From Mycolicibacterium boenickei (GTDB taxonomy: Bacteria; Actinomycetota; Actinomycetes; Mycobacteriales; Mycobacteriaceae): 64,000 bases of DNA. The stretch covers positions 1 to 64,000 of the forward strand of contig NZ_AP022579.1 in the NCBI RefSeq assembly GCF_010731295.1, read 5' to 3'. The notes beneath the pieces are model-generated. The model saw only the letters and a program-made list of their open reading frames with translations. It did no database searches and was not told where the DNA came from. Below are positions 9,961-19,425 of the stretch, piece after piece. Each line of letters begins with the position of its first letter. Position 1 is the first letter of the stretch. Position numbers and translations under genes: made by a program.

Positions 9961-11033
9961 TGGGCCACCACGTCCTCGGCGGTGAGGTCGCGCCGCGACA
10001 AGCGGTTGCGCCGCACCTCGCGAACCATCAACACCGCCTCGATGGACAACAGGGCGGCGCTGATCAACGCGAACACCCAGTACCACTCGGTGCGTCCGAC
10101 GAGCGGATCCTGGTCACCGCTGATCTCGCCGCCGTCGACCAGTCCGCCCGAGGCGACCGGTGGCAGCACCGGCACGATGTCCTGACCGGCCTCACGGTGA
10201 AAGTATCTGACGCCGAAGCTCTTCGCGATTTCCTGCAGCCAGACCTCCTCGAGTCCGGAGCGGATGATCGCGCCGGTGTTCGGATCACCGAGGTAGTTTT
10301 TGTGCCCGTTGGCGTAGCTGTGCGGAATCGGCCCTCCGGCCGGGGTGCCGTAGCCCAGCACTGCCCCGCCCTTGAACAGATCCTCGGAGATGTCGAAGGT
10401 GCCCGCTTTGACCTGGTCGCCCTTGATGCCGTCACCGAAATAGAACACCAGGCTCTTCGACTCGGGGTAGGCCTTCTTCGCCGCCTCGAGTTGTTGGCGC
10501 AGCAGATCATTGGCCGCCACCGGGTCGATGAAGTTGAAGGAGTCGTAGGGCGTCAGGGAGTACGCGGACAGGTTCTTGGTGTAGGCCTCGAAGCTGTCGG
10601 TGTCGGGCGACAGCGGCCAGTTGACCTTGGCCTTGCTGGCGAATCCGATCAGGCCGAACCGGGCCGTTCGGTACTTCTCCATCAGCGCGGCGATGTCGGC
10701 GCGGATGCCCTCCATGCGCGCCTGCCCGTTGCCGTAGTCGGGTATCCGCGAGGTCACCGATCGGTCGACGACGAAGAACACGTTGATGTCGGAGACCGCG
10801 CCGCCGGCGGCGGAGGCCTTGCGATCGCCGTCGTCGGCGATACCTGGCCGAAACGCCGCGAGCACCAACAGCAGCGCGGCGAATGTCAGTCCGAGCCAGC
10901 GCAGTACGACGGGCCGGTAGCGGCCCGGCGTGGTGCGGACCAGCAGCTGATAGAGGGTGAACACCCGCACGGCCACGATCAGGAAGGCCAGAATCGCGAG
11001 CAGGTAGGCAGGCAGGACCGGGGCGAAGTTCAT
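9957..11033 (-). CDS. VWA-domain membrane protein (BatA/BatB-like)
   Basis: A 358-residue protein with two N-terminal membrane segments (LPAYLLAILAFLIVAVRVF and LGLTFAALLLVLAAF). A von Willebrand factor A domain follows, with the metal-binding start FFVVDRSVTS, the internal RFGLIGFASKAKV and the core strand KSLVFYFGDGIKG. A C-terminal membrane segment is WVFALISAALLSIEAVLMV. This is the topology of BatA/BatB proteins, in which the VWA domain faces outward between membrane helices. The MIDAS motif reads DRSVT, with T in place of the last serine. It overlaps both neighbours by ATGA-type junctions, so its translation is coupled to them. It probably works with the MoxR ATPase encoded upstream in envelope-stress or complex assembly; that is inferred from the family context. 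Confidence 0.8.
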   Translation of the reverse strand: MNFAPVLPAYLLAILAFLIVAVRVFTLYQLLVRTTPGRYRPVVLRWLGLTFAALLLVLAAFRPGIADDGDRKASAAGGAVSDINVFFVVDRSVTSRIPDYGNGQARMEGIRADIAALMEKYRTARFGLIGFASKAKVNWPLSPDTDSFEAYTKNLSAYSLTPYDSFNFIDPVAANDLLRQQLEAAKKAYPESKSLVFYFGDGIKGDQVKAGTFDISEDLFKGGAVLGYGTPAGGPIPHSYANGHKNYLGDPNTGAIIRSGLEEVWLQEIAKSFGVRYFHREAGQDIVPVLPPVASGGLVDGGEISGDQDPLVGRTEWYWVFALISAALLSIEAVLMVREVRRNRLSRRDLTAEDVVAQ

Positions 11034-12112
11034 CGGCGCAGCACCCCCAGCCCGACGGACAGCGCCAACGCCGCCACGACCGCGATGGCCAAGGGCACCG
11101 TGGGGATGTCGAAGTAGCGCTTCGAGTCCTGGTTGATCCCGAGGTACCGCGGCGCAGGCGGGTTCTGGTTGATCTTGTCGAGGGCGCCGTTGAGGATGTC
11201 GTTGGCGCCGCCCGAGGATCCGGTGCCTGCCGGGTTGTAGAGCGAGAAGTTCCCCTTGGTGGCGTCGGTCAGTGCACGCAGGGAATCGTTGCCGGACTGG
11301 CTGATCTGTTGGACGTCGGCCCGCGAGATCGCGTTGATCTGGATCCCTTCACGCTGCGCGATGGCCAGCACCTGAGATTGGTCGTAGAGGGACGGCCGTT
11401 TCTCGTCGTCGGCGCGGAACTTGCTGTAGCCGATGTAGACGAGCTGGCGGCGGTGGGACCCGCTGCTGGGCCCGAATCCCGCCAGGCACATGGCGAGGGT
11501 GTCTTCGAGGCTCGGCGCGTAGTCGACGTACTTGACGGGACGGGAGAACGCCTCGAGGCCGGCGGCCAGTTCGAGTTTCTGTTCCACCGGCACGTTCTGG
11601 TGGGTGTCGAGTTTGTGCTGAATCCCGGCCAGGCCGGCGAAGTAGCGCATCCGCTGCTCGGCGAAGGCGTTGTCCCGGGTGATCGGCAGCGCACGCAGGT
11701 TCTGTGAGGTGATGCCGAACGAGGTGCTGGTGGCGTCCTTGGCCTTCCCGGCCCAGTAGTTCAGGAAATCAGCGGTGGTCGGGTCGTTGACGGGCTGGCC
11801 GACACACAACATGACGTCGCGGGGGTAGGCCGCGTCGTAGCCGTCGTCGGCCGATGCGAGCTTGGCAGGCCGGGCAGCGGCGACGAGGGCGCCCAGGAAG
11901 GCGATGGCCACCATCGATCCCACGACAGCCATCGAGATCAGGTAGATGCGCTGGACCCGGGCGAATTCGGGCAGCCGCGTCAGGCGGCTCACGTTGGCCA
12001 GTGGTCGCATCCGGCGCTGTACCTTGGCCACCGGCAGGCGCCAGGCGATGGCCACGGCGATGGCAAGGCCCAGCACGCCGAGGATGAGCAGCCAGCTCCA
12101 TCTCAGGTCCAT
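11030..12112 (-). CDS. membrane protein, VWA-like partner in MoxR operon
   Basis: A 360-residue protein with an N-terminal membrane helix (WLLILGVLGLAIAVAIAW) and a second near residues 57-80 (IYLISMAVVGSMVAIAFLGAL). A large domain follows, then a C-terminal membrane helix (PLAIAVVAALALSVGLGVL). The layout matches the VWA protein that follows it, and the domain starts with a similar strand (RDVMLCVGQPVND). The acidic/serine metal-binding motif is not preserved, so it is probably a VWA-fold relative that has lost metal binding. It overlaps the downstream gene by four bases and the upstream gene by ten. Role inferred only from context. Confidence 0.65.
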   Translation of the reverse strand: MDLRWSWLLILGVLGLAIAVAIAWRLPVAKVQRRMRPLANVSRLTRLPEFARVQRIYLISMAVVGSMVAIAFLGALVAAARPAKLASADDGYDAAYPRDVMLCVGQPVNDPTTADFLNYWAGKAKDATSTSFGITSQNLRALPITRDNAFAEQRMRYFAGLAGIQHKLDTHQNVPVEQKLELAAGLEAFSRPVKYVDYAPSLEDTLAMCLAGFGPSSGSHRRQLVYIGYSKFRADDEKRPSLYDQSQVLAIAQREGIQINAISRADVQQISQSGNDSLRALTDATKGNFSLYNPAGTGSSGGANDILNGALDKINQNPPAPRYLGINQDSKRYFDIPTVPLAIAVVAALALSVGLGVLRR

Positions 12113-12579
12113 GCGTGGATCAACTCCTCGGCCGAGCGTCCCAAAGCCAGTACGTCAGCGCGGGATTCGGGATTGAACTGCGCGTCCTGCAGGAGCGTCA
12201 GCAGCGGGACGGCGTCGGAAAGCTCGCTCTGGGCGAGGTGTTCGGTCAGCAGGTTCTTGGCGTACACCCCGGTGCGCAGGTACAGGAAGCTGCGCAGGGT
12301 GTGGTTGTAGGCAGTGGCCGCGCCTTCGCGCGACAGCTCGCGCCGGCCGTAGCGCGCGGTCGTCTCTTCGATGGCACGGGTGAACCGGCGCCGGGTCAGG
12401 TTGGCGTGCCAGTCGCGAAGGACGGGGATGGTCCGCAGCCGGTGCGGCGGCAGGGTCCAGATCACGACGCCGGCGCACCAGGCCACCAGCGCCACGATGA
12501 TCACGGCGGCCAGCACCAGCCACCATCCGGACGGGGCGAGCGGTCCGCCGATGAACCTCAGCAGGTCATCACCGGGCAT
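12103..12579 (-). CDS. small membrane protein of MoxR/DUF58 operon
   Basis: A 158-residue protein with one strong membrane helix (WWLVLAAVIIVALVAWCAGVVIW). A cytoplasmic-type helical domain follows, rich in arginine (RDWHANLTRRRFTRAIEETTARYGRREL) and ending in leucine-rich helices. Its place, between a DUF58 gene and VWA genes, is the place held by the DUF4381-type small membrane subunit in many MoxR operons, but I cannot confirm the family. It overlaps the DUF58 gene by eleven bases and the next gene by ten. Confidence 0.6.
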   Translation of the reverse strand: MPGDDLLRFIGGPLAPSGWWLVLAAVIIVALVAWCAGVVIWTLPPHRLRTIPVLRDWHANLTRRRFTRAIEETTARYGRRELSREGAATAYNHTLRSFLYLRTGVYAKNLLTEHLAQSELSDAVPLLTLLQDAQFNPESRADVLALGRSAEELIHAWT

Positions 12580-13441
12580 TGCTGTACACCTCCGTCAGGT
12601 GCGTGATCCGGTTGCGGACTTCGACGCTGCCGCCGATCCGGACGAAGGGCACCGCCATGCGTTCGAAGAACCGGTCGAGCTCGACCATCCGCTGCTGCTC
12701 GGCTCGGCGGTAGGCGTCGACCACGGCCCGGCCCAGAGTGGTGCCGTCGGGGACGAACCGTCCGGTGCCCACGTCGTAGCCGTCCATCTCCCCCTGGTCC
12801 GCTCCGACGGCGGGCATGTCCGAGATCGCCACCCACAGCAGCTCGTGGCGCCCGGCCAGTCGCTTGACGGCTTCCTCAAGTTCGGCGGAGATCTCCGGCT
12901 CATCGGCGATGACGACCATCAACAGCCGTGAACGATGGCTGTGCGCGACGTAGTTCAGCTGGGTGATGACGCGGCTTTCCCCGACGTCGCCGACGCTGTG
13001 CGACACCAGCTGCTCGAGCATGCCCTCAATGTGGTTCTCCCCCTTGCGGCTTCGCACTGTGACGCTGCCGCGGGCGTCCCCGTACACCATGCCGAGCTCA
13101 TCGGAACGGCTCATGCTGATCATCCCGATGACACCGGCCACCACGCCGGCGACGTCGCGTTTGAACTCGCCGCTGGGCGCCAGCGCCGACATGTTCCGTC
13201 CCGTGTCGCAGACCACCAGGATCTTGTGGTGCTTCTCGGTGACGAACTTGGTGACCAGGGTGTCGCTGGAGCGCGCCGAGGCCTTCCAGTTGATGTCGCG
13301 GATGTCGTCGCCGGGCACGTACGGACGCAGGTCGTCGAACTCCAGCGTCCGGGTGTGCAGCAACGCGTGCTTGCCTCCTTGCAGCATGCTGCGGCTGACG
13401 TTGCCGAAGAACTGCCGCGAACGGTTGAGGTGCCTACCCAT
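12569..13441 (-). CDS. DUF58-family protein
   Basis: A 290-residue cytoplasmic protein with the DUF58 signature near residues 38-65 (RPYVPGDDIRDINWKASARSSDT). A VWA-like fold follows, with ILVVCDTGRNMSA in place of the metal site and LLMVVIADEPEIS as the later core strand. DUF58 proteins are encoded next to MoxR ATPases and VWA proteins in most bacteria and are thought to act with them. The biochemical activity is not established. It starts seven bases after the moxR stop. Confidence 0.88.
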   Translation of the reverse strand: MGRHLNRSRQFFGNVSRSMLQGGKHALLHTRTLEFDDLRPYVPGDDIRDINWKASARSSDTLVTKFVTEKHHKILVVCDTGRNMSALAPSGEFKRDVAGVVAGVIGMISMSRSDELGMVYGDARGSVTVRSRKGENHIEGMLEQLVSHSVGDVGESRVITQLNYVAHSHRSRLLMVVIADEPEISAELEEAVKRLAGRHELLWVAISDMPAVGADQGEMDGYDVGTGRFVPDGTTLGRAVVDAYRRAEQQRMVELDRFFERMAVPFVRIGGSVEVRNRITHLTEVYSNAR

Positions 13442-13448
13442 CGCCGGA

Positions 13449-14495
13449 CTATCCGGGTACCGGGACCGCTTGCAGCACCTGGTCGATCACGGACTCCGGG
13501 GTGACCTTGGCGCTGACTGCCTCGAAGCCGAGGATGAGCCGGTGTCGCAACACCCGGTAGGCCACCTTGTGGATGTCCGGCGGCAGAACGTGATTGCGAC
13601 CGGCGATCAGCGCGGCGGCGCGCGCCGCGCTGACGAAGGCGATCGTGGCGCGCGGGCTGGCGCCGTATTCGATCAGCCGGGCCACCTCCGGGCGCAGGAA
13701 CTGATGCGGTTCACGGGTGACGTGGACGAGCCGGCTGACGTACTGCATCAGCAGCGGGTCCATGTGCACGTTGCGGGTGGTGATCTGCAGGCGCCGAATG
13801 GTTTCCAGGTTGACGACCGCCCGCGGCACGCCCGTGCGGTCGTAGACCCCGCGGTCTCGGCGCTGCAGCACCTCGACCTCCTCGTCGGGCGTCGGGTACC
13901 GCAGGACCTCTTTGAGCATGAACCGGTCGGTCTGGGCTTCCGACAGCGGGTAGGTGCCCTCCTGGTCGACGGGGTTCTGGGTGGCGATCACCAGGAACGG
14001 CTCGGGCAGCGGGTATGTCGTTCCCGCGATGGTGGTTTGGCGTTCCTCCATCGCTTCGAGCATGGCGCTCTGCGATTTCGAGCTCGACCGGTTGATCTCG
14101 TCGAGCAGCACGATGTTCGCGTGCACCGGGCCCAGCTGGGTCTTGAACTCCGCGGCGGTCGAATCGTAGATCTGGGTGCCCAGGATGTCGCTGGGCAGCA
14201 GGTCCGGCGTGCACTGGATCCGCTGGAAACTCCCCGCGATCGCATCCGAGAGGGTGCGCGCCGCTGTGGTTTTCGCCAGACCCGGCACGCTTTCGAGCAG
14301 AATGTGGCCGCCGCCGAGCAGGCCGATCAGCAGCGTCTCGCGCAGTTGCTCCTGCCCCACCACCTTGGCACCGAAGGCATAGCCGATCTCGCGGACCGCC
14401 TGCATCGCGAGTTGCAGTTCCTGATTACCGGGCTGAACCCGGTTGGTCAGTGTCGTACGTTCCCCCGCATCCGCGCCGGGCTGTTGAAGTTCCAC
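13449..14495 (-). CDS. MoxR-family AAA+ ATPase
   Basis: A 348-residue ATPase starting at GTG 14495, a few bases after the stop of the preceding gene; the longer open frame upstream overlaps that gene and is rejected. Walker A is degenerate in the MoxR manner (HILLESVPGLAKTTAARTL). Walker B is NIVLLDEINRSSSKSQ. Sensor 1 is VIATQNPVDQEGTYPLSEAQTDRF and the arginine-rich lid segment includes ATIAFVSAARAAALIAGR. MoxR ATPases are chaperone-like and help assemble or activate VWA-containing proteins. The genes downstream supply DUF58 and VWA partners, so this is a complete module. Several MoxR paralogues exist in mycobacteria and I cannot say which this is. Confidence 0.92.
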   Translation of the reverse strand: MELQQPGADAGERTTLTNRVQPGNQELQLAMQAVREIGYAFGAKVVGQEQLRETLLIGLLGGGHILLESVPGLAKTTAARTLSDAIAGSFQRIQCTPDLLPSDILGTQIYDSTAAEFKTQLGPVHANIVLLDEINRSSSKSQSAMLEAMEERQTTIAGTTYPLPEPFLVIATQNPVDQEGTYPLSEAQTDRFMLKEVLRYPTPDEEVEVLQRRDRGVYDRTGVPRAVVNLETIRRLQITTRNVHMDPLLMQYVSRLVHVTREPHQFLRPEVARLIEYGASPRATIAFVSAARAAALIAGRNHVLPPDIHKVAYRVLRHRLILGFEAVSAKVTPESVIDQVLQAVPVPG

Positions 14496-14500
14496 TAGGT

Positions 14501-15769
14501 CTAGTCCTTCTCGTAGATGTAGGTCGGGGGATTCTTGGTGAGATCGACATAGCCGCGCAGTTCGATCCGCACGTTCTCGTCGGTGATGGTGTCGCGCGGG
14601 TCGATACCCTGTGCGCTCAGCTTGAAATCGACAGCGCCGGTGATGTCGGCGTGGCCGTCGAGTCCGTCCCCGTAGACCTGCGACCCGATTCGCAGCATCA
14701 CCTTGTCGGTGTTGGTCGGCGGCGTCCAGCGTGCGGTCCCGTCGACGAGGTAGTAGCTGCGAATGTAGGCGTCGCCCTGTGGGCAGTTGGGCGGCGAGAG
14801 CGACGTGGACTTGGCGCACTCGGTCATCGCGTCCAGAATCGCCTTGTCGGCAGCCTTTTTCCCCTCCTCGCTGACTTCCAGTGCGAAGTCCGCCCTCTCC
14901 TCGGGCTCCTTGTACGAGGTTCCGGACAGCAGGTAAGCGTCCCGCCCGTACTTCAGGTCGATGTTCGGGTTGGTACTGGTCACCTCGATCGCCCCGGGGA
15001 ACAGGTAGGCGATGCCCGAGGCGGGCAGCGGCTTGCCGAAAATGCTCACCGACTCCAGCAGCGCGCTGGAGCCCTCGGCCTTGTCCTTACCGAAATTCAG
15101 TGAGTACGTCGGGTATTCGACCTTGAACAACCCGTCGGACGACTGCTTGACCGGGATCTCCTCATCGAGCGCCTGGTCGCCGAAATTGGCCAGGACATGC
15201 ACGGTGCTGCTGTCCTCGCCGACGATCCGGACATCGGTGATCGGCATCTTCTCGATCTGCTTCTTGAGCACCTCGTCGGTGAGGAAGGTCTTGTCGGGCG
15301 GTTCGTTGATGCCGAACGACAGTGCCTTTTCGGCATCACCTTTTGCCAGCGCCTTCAGATAGCCCTTGACCGCGCCGCCGGCCGTGGTGGCATCCGAATC
15401 GGAATCCCCGACGGACACAACGATCCCGACGACCACCGCGACGATGACCACCACCGCACCGGCGACGATGCCGAACAGCCTGCGCCGATTCTTGGGCGGG
15501 GCGCTGTAGGACGGCGGCTGGAAGGACGGGGCGCCAAAGGCGGGTGCGCCACCCGGAAAGGGCGCGTTGCCCGGCGGATTCGGGTAGCCACCACCGGAGA
15601 ACGGCGGTGGGCCGGAGGGGCCGGGCGGCGGGGCGCCGAAGCCGCCACCGAAACCACCGCTCCCCGTTGGGGGTCCGGGTACATACGGAGGTGGCGGCGG
15701 GAAGGCCTGCGGTGGCTGCGGCGCACCACCGCTGCCACCGATGGGATTGTCTCCCCCGAAGTTGGTCAC
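14501..15769 (-). CDS. proline-rich membrane protein, tandem paralogue 1
   Basis: A 422-residue protein. Residues 1-90 are low complexity, rich in proline, glycine and phenylalanine (PPQAFPPPPPYVPGPPTG). A basic stop (NRRRLF) and one membrane helix (GIVAGAVVVIVAVVVGIVVSVG) follow. The extracytoplasmic part starts with a DUF4878-like helical/strand segment (AVKGYLKALAKGDAEKALSFG). It then repeats the motif FLTDEVLKKQIEKMPITDVRIV and later IFGKPLPASGIAYLFPGAIEV. These motifs recur in the two genes upstream, so the three are paralogues. It lies five bases before moxR. The function is unknown; the topology suggests a cell-wall facing component of the MoxR module. Confidence 0.75.
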   Translation of the reverse strand: MTNFGGDNPIGGSGGAPQPPQAFPPPPPYVPGPPTGSGGFGGGFGAPPPGPSGPPPFSGGGYPNPPGNAPFPGGAPAFGAPSFQPPSYSAPPKNRRRLFGIVAGAVVVIVAVVVGIVVSVGDSDSDATTAGGAVKGYLKALAKGDAEKALSFGINEPPDKTFLTDEVLKKQIEKMPITDVRIVGEDSSTVHVLANFGDQALDEEIPVKQSSDGLFKVEYPTYSLNFGKDKAEGSSALLESVSIFGKPLPASGIAYLFPGAIEVTSTNPNIDLKYGRDAYLLSGTSYKEPEERADFALEVSEEGKKAADKAILDAMTECAKSTSLSPPNCPQGDAYIRSYYLVDGTARWTPPTNTDKVMLRIGSQVYGDGLDGHADITGAVDFKLSAQGIDPRDTITDENVRIELRGYVDLTKNPPTYIYEKD

Positions 15770-15797
15770 CGCGCCTCCCTGTCGATCAACGCCGTCA

Positions 15798-17007
15798 TCA
15801 CCGGTCCAGGAACACTCTCGGCGGCTGCTCGCCGAGGTTCACCTTGACCTGGTCCGAGATCCCGAGATCGACGTCGACCGGCTGCCCGGTGGACTTCTGC
15901 ACCACATTGATCGGGACGCTGAGGCTGCCGATCTGCACCAGGCTGGTGTGATCGGGAAGCCTGAAGAGGTCCGGTGGCAGGTCGTACGGGCGGCTCACCC
16001 GGATCGTGCTCGGGTCGTACAACGACGCCCAGCTGCCGTTGACGAGTGTCTTGCAGTCATCGGATTTGTCGCCGCCCGGGTTCAAGCACTTGTCGATCCA
16101 TGCCCGCAGCGCGTCTTGGGCGGCTTTGAGCCCTTGTTCGCTCATCGAGAACTTCGGCTCGACCGTGGTGGGCATGAACGTTCTGATGTCTTCGAAGGTG
16201 GTCGGCGGGAGCGCGTTGATGTTGAGATACGGGGTGGCAGCGCCCATCTGGAGGTAGCCGGGAAACACGTAGAAGTGCTTGCTCTTCGGCAATGGCTTGC
16301 CGAACACCGTCAGGGCAGCGTCCGCCTCCGCGTCTCCGTATCCGGCGATGTCTTCGGTGGTGCCGTTGACGAATGCCGTGGCCAGCTTCCACTGGTTGTC
16401 GACCACGACCATGTCGAGTTCGCCTTCGGTGCGCTGGCCACCGAACTTCGCGGCGACCTTCACCACGGCCGTCCGCTTGTCGGCGTCGGGCAGGTCTTTC
16501 TGCTCGACCACCTCGGCATCGGTGATCGGCAGCTTCTCCAACTGCATCTTCAAGATGTCGTTGGTCAGGAAGGCAGTGGTCGCCGGTTCCGTCGCGCTCA
16601 GATCCAGCGCCGCCTGGGCGTCACCCGCGACAGCGCTTCCAGGTACGCCTTGGCGACGTCGACCGGTGATCCGCTGGGATTGAAGCTGCCGCCGTCCTCG
16701 CCCTTGTTCATCAGGAACGCCAGGATGACCGCGATCACGGTGAGCACCGCGACGGTGGCCCCGGCGGTGATGATCAGCGGCTTGCGGTTGTTGCCCGGCC
16801 GCCCCGGAGTCGGCGTCACGGATGGGGGTCCGCCAAATCCCTGCGGGAGTTCGTGTTCGGAGCCGGCGGTGGACCGCCGAAGGTCGGCGGTGGTCCACCA
16901 ACGGGTGCGGCGCCGCCGAAGCCTGATTGCGGCACCGGTTGATCGAAACGCGGCGGTGGGGCGCCCCTCGTCGGGTCCGGCCCGGGCCAGTTCGAGAAAT
17001 TCGTCAC
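15798..17007 (-). pseudogene. proline-rich membrane protein, tandem paralogue 2, frameshifted
   Basis: Three frames join into one protein of about 400 residues. MTNFSNWPGPDPTRG starts at 17007, sharing its first four residues with paralogue 1. After a shift near 16840 comes NNRKPLIITAGATVAVLTVIAVILAFLMN (basic stop and membrane helix) and SPVDVAKAYLEALS. After another shift near 16620 come DAQAALDLS, FLTNDILKMQLEKLPITDAEVV, VFGKPLPKSKHFYVFPGYLQM and the end at 15798. The order and motifs match paralogues 1 and 3. The two one-base breaks are in G/C-rich runs and probably are sequence errors. Inside the minus-strand operon, 28 bases upstream of paralogue 1. Confidence 0.7.
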
Positions 17008-17023
17008 GTTGGTTTCTCCGCGC

Positions 17024-18349
17024 TCAGGCTCTGTCGAAATCGACGATGGGCGGGTTCTGGGTCAGGTCGGCGTTGCCGAACACGGTCGCCAAGAAGGTTC
17101 CGGTTTCGGTTGAGCCCGACTGGGTTCGGACAGAGATACCGAATTCGGCGTTACCGATGATCATGACCTTTCCCGTCTTCGGGTCCATGAAGTTGATGGT
17201 GAGCGCGTCGAGGTTGGCCGGAGCGGTCCATTTCGCGGAATCGGCCACGAAGTCGGATCGAGCCGCCTTGTTCGGGCATTTCGGCGGTTCCAGACTCGAG
17301 CTGCTGGCGCACTCGTCCAACGCCTTTTTCAAGGCGTCCTTCACCATCTGGCGGCCTTGGTCACTGATCTTGAAATCGGGGAACACCAGCTTGCTCATGG
17401 TCGAGATCTCGTACAGCGACGGATCCGTCCTGCCGACGGCAGGCGAATTGCCGACGTCGATGGCCGGGTTCGAACTGCCGAGCTGGATCAGGCCGGGGAA
17501 GATGTAGGCCTTGTTGCTCTTGGGAACCGGCTTGTCCCACACCGTGATGTATTTGGCGAGTTCGGGACTCGTGTTGTCGATGTTGAATTCCACTGTCATC
17601 GCAGCCGATTTCAGCTTCCAGCCCTGGCCCGGTGGCGGCTTCTCCAGGCGGATGCTCTGATCGCTGTCGACGCCGCCGACCTTCGCGATCACGTGTACCA
17701 GGGCACCGCCGTCACCCATGGGGAGGTCGGCGAGAACCTTGACGTCGGTGATGGGGAATTTCTCCATCTGCTTCTTGAGGATCTCGTCGGTGAGCATCGA
17801 CGTGTCCGGCGGCTGGTCGCGTCCCAGCGCCAACGCCGCCTTCGCGTCGCCATTCTGCAGGGCCTCCAGATAGGCCGTCACCGCCTCGCCGGCCGTACCC
17901 GTGCCGCCCTCGTCCGCACCGCCGCCGCCGAAGACCATGAAGCCGCCGGCCACGAGGGCCGCGACCACCGCGACGGCGCCCGCGCCGAGCAGGATCTGGC
18001 GTCTCCGCTTGCCGGACGGGAGCCGCAACAGGGGCTTGCGGGCCGGCTTGGGGGTGGGCATCGGTAGGTATCCGGGGCCACCGGGCGGCTGCCCGGGAAA
18101 CGGTGGCTGGTTGCCGAACGGACCGGGCTGCGGTGCGCCGGGGCCCCACTGCGGAGGAGGAGGCGGCGACGACGGTGGCGGAGGCGGTGGCAGTCGTGGC
18201 CCACCGAACTGCTGCCCGCCGGCGGGCGCCTGCGGGAACTGCGGCCCGGGGTTGGCACCCCAGCCGCCTTGATGCGGTGGTTGATTTTGCGGGCCCGGCC
18301 CCGGTTGTCCCGCGAACGGGCCGGGGCCGCCGTAACCCCCGCCTGTCAC
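17024..18349 (-). CDS. proline-rich membrane protein, tandem paralogue 3, first gene of operon
   Basis: A 441-residue protein if started at GTG 18349 (VTGGGYGGPGPFAGQPG). The frame is open further upstream but the extra residues do not match the low-complexity start typical of the group. A long proline/glycine-rich cytoplasmic tail ends in KPLLRLPSGKRRRQ, followed by a membrane helix (ILLGAGAVAVVAALVAGGFMVF). The extracytoplasmic part carries AVTAYLEALQNGDAKAALALG, MLTDEILKKQMEKFPITDVKVL and VWDKPVPKSNKAYIFPGLIQL, shared with the two downstream paralogues. It is the most upstream gene of the MoxR-type operon, so a promoter is expected in the gap at 18350-18652. Confidence 0.72.
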   Translation of the reverse strand: MTGGGYGGPGPFAGQPGPGPQNQPPHQGGWGANPGPQFPQAPAGGQQFGGPRLPPPPPPSSPPPPPQWGPGAPQPGPFGNQPPFPGQPPGGPGYLPMPTPKPARKPLLRLPSGKRRRQILLGAGAVAVVAALVAGGFMVFGGGGADEGGTGTAGEAVTAYLEALQNGDAKAALALGRDQPPDTSMLTDEILKKQMEKFPITDVKVLADLPMGDGGALVHVIAKVGGVDSDQSIRLEKPPPGQGWKLKSAAMTVEFNIDNTSPELAKYITVWDKPVPKSNKAYIFPGLIQLGSSNPAIDVGNSPAVGRTDPSLYEISTMSKLVFPDFKISDQGRQMVKDALKKALDECASSSSLEPPKCPNKAARSDFVADSAKWTAPANLDALTINFMDPKTGKVMIIGNAEFGISVRTQSGSTETGTFLATVFGNADLTQNPPIVDFDRA

Positions 18350-18652
18350 AGGCTCGTCCCGACAGTCAGCATCGATCGCACCGCATCCCTCGAATCGTTC
18401 ACCGCCGACCAGACCTTCGCGCGGTGTCTGGTAGCCACCGGGCAGTGACCGTGAAAATCGTAACCACAGCTGACGGGCTTCACAGGCACTAATTTCCCGA
18501 TCGCCCGGCCGCGGGTCGAGCAATTTGCCGCGTTCGCACCCCCGGGGCCTAGGGCAAGATCAATCGCGGCGCGTCGGGCCGTGATCGAACGGTGCCGCGC
18601 GACCGGCACGATCACTTTCAACCCGGTCGACAGGATTGAACGAGGGGGCGCA
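18350..18652. other. divergent intergenic region
   Basis: About 300 bases lie between the minus-strand MoxR-type operon and the plus-strand lipoprotein gene. The region should hold promoters for both. GAACGAGGGGG just before 18653 is a plausible ribosome binding site for the lipoprotein. I see no clear -10/-35 pair, palindrome or small RNA. Confidence 0.4.
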
Positions 18653-19410
18653 GTGCGGGGCGTGGTGGGTTTGCTTGGAGCCGTTCTGCTGTTGGCGGGA
18701 TGCTCGCAGAGTGTCGGTGGCTCGGCCGACGAGGCCACGACGTCGGCGGCCGCTCCGGCTCCGCCCACTGCCCCGGGAGCGGACCCGATCGCGTCGGCGC
18801 GCGCGGCGCTGCTGACCCCGGGCGAGCTGGGTGAGATCATCGGCGACACCGACATGAAGCAGACCGCGACGTTCAGTCAACCCGGGCAGTCTTCGAACGG
18901 CATCGAGCCCCGTGACTGCGCGGCCCGCCTGCTGTTTCAGGAGGCCGTGGGTGCCGACGGCTACCAGGCCGTGGTCGGCGACAACACCCGCGGCGCGCGG
19001 GGCCAGTCGGCGGCCCAGCTGATCCAGGTGTTTCCGGAGACTTCACCGGTGTGGCCGGAGCCGGGCCGTCAGGCACTGCGGGTGGCCGGCAACACCGTGC
19101 GGATGATGAACGACGAGCAGTGCCGCGCGGGCGTCGTCTTCACCACCACCGCCAAGGACGTCACCCAGCACTGGACCGCCGGGCCGGTCACCGCGGACAA
19201 CCCGGAAGCCCTGCCCGACCCGCGCCGCGACACCGCCCGCGGGGGCGGCGGCGTCGCGCGGCAGGGAGCGCAGGCCCGCAACTGCTATCACGCCGTCCTG
19301 GCCCGCGGCAGCGCGTCGTCGAGTCGATCGTCTGCGGGGACGGCGACTCGCAGGCGCAGGCCAATCAGGTCATCGACCGGATCGCAGCCAAGCTGCCGGC
19401 GCCGAAGTAG
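18653..19410 (+). pseudogene. sensor-domain lipoprotein (PknH extracellular-domain type), one frameshift
   Basis: The gene starts at GTG 18653 behind GAGGGGG. A lipoprotein signal peptide (VVGLLGAVLLLAGC) has the lipobox LAGC near residue 16. An alanine/proline linker follows and then a domain like the extracellular sensor domain of mycobacterial PknH and related lipoproteins. Visible features are LLTPGELGEIIGDTDM, a first cysteine in PRDCAARLL, AAQLIQVFP, QCRAGVVFTTTAKDVTQHW and NCYHAVLARG. The frame shifts near 19312 and resumes as RVVESIVCGDGDSQAQANQVIDR, ending KLPAPK at 19410. The paired cysteines C-C and C-C typical of the domain are present across both pieces. The function of such free-standing sensor lipoproteins is unknown. 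Confidence 0.75.
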
Positions 19411-19425
19411 ACCGGGCCGGGTCGC

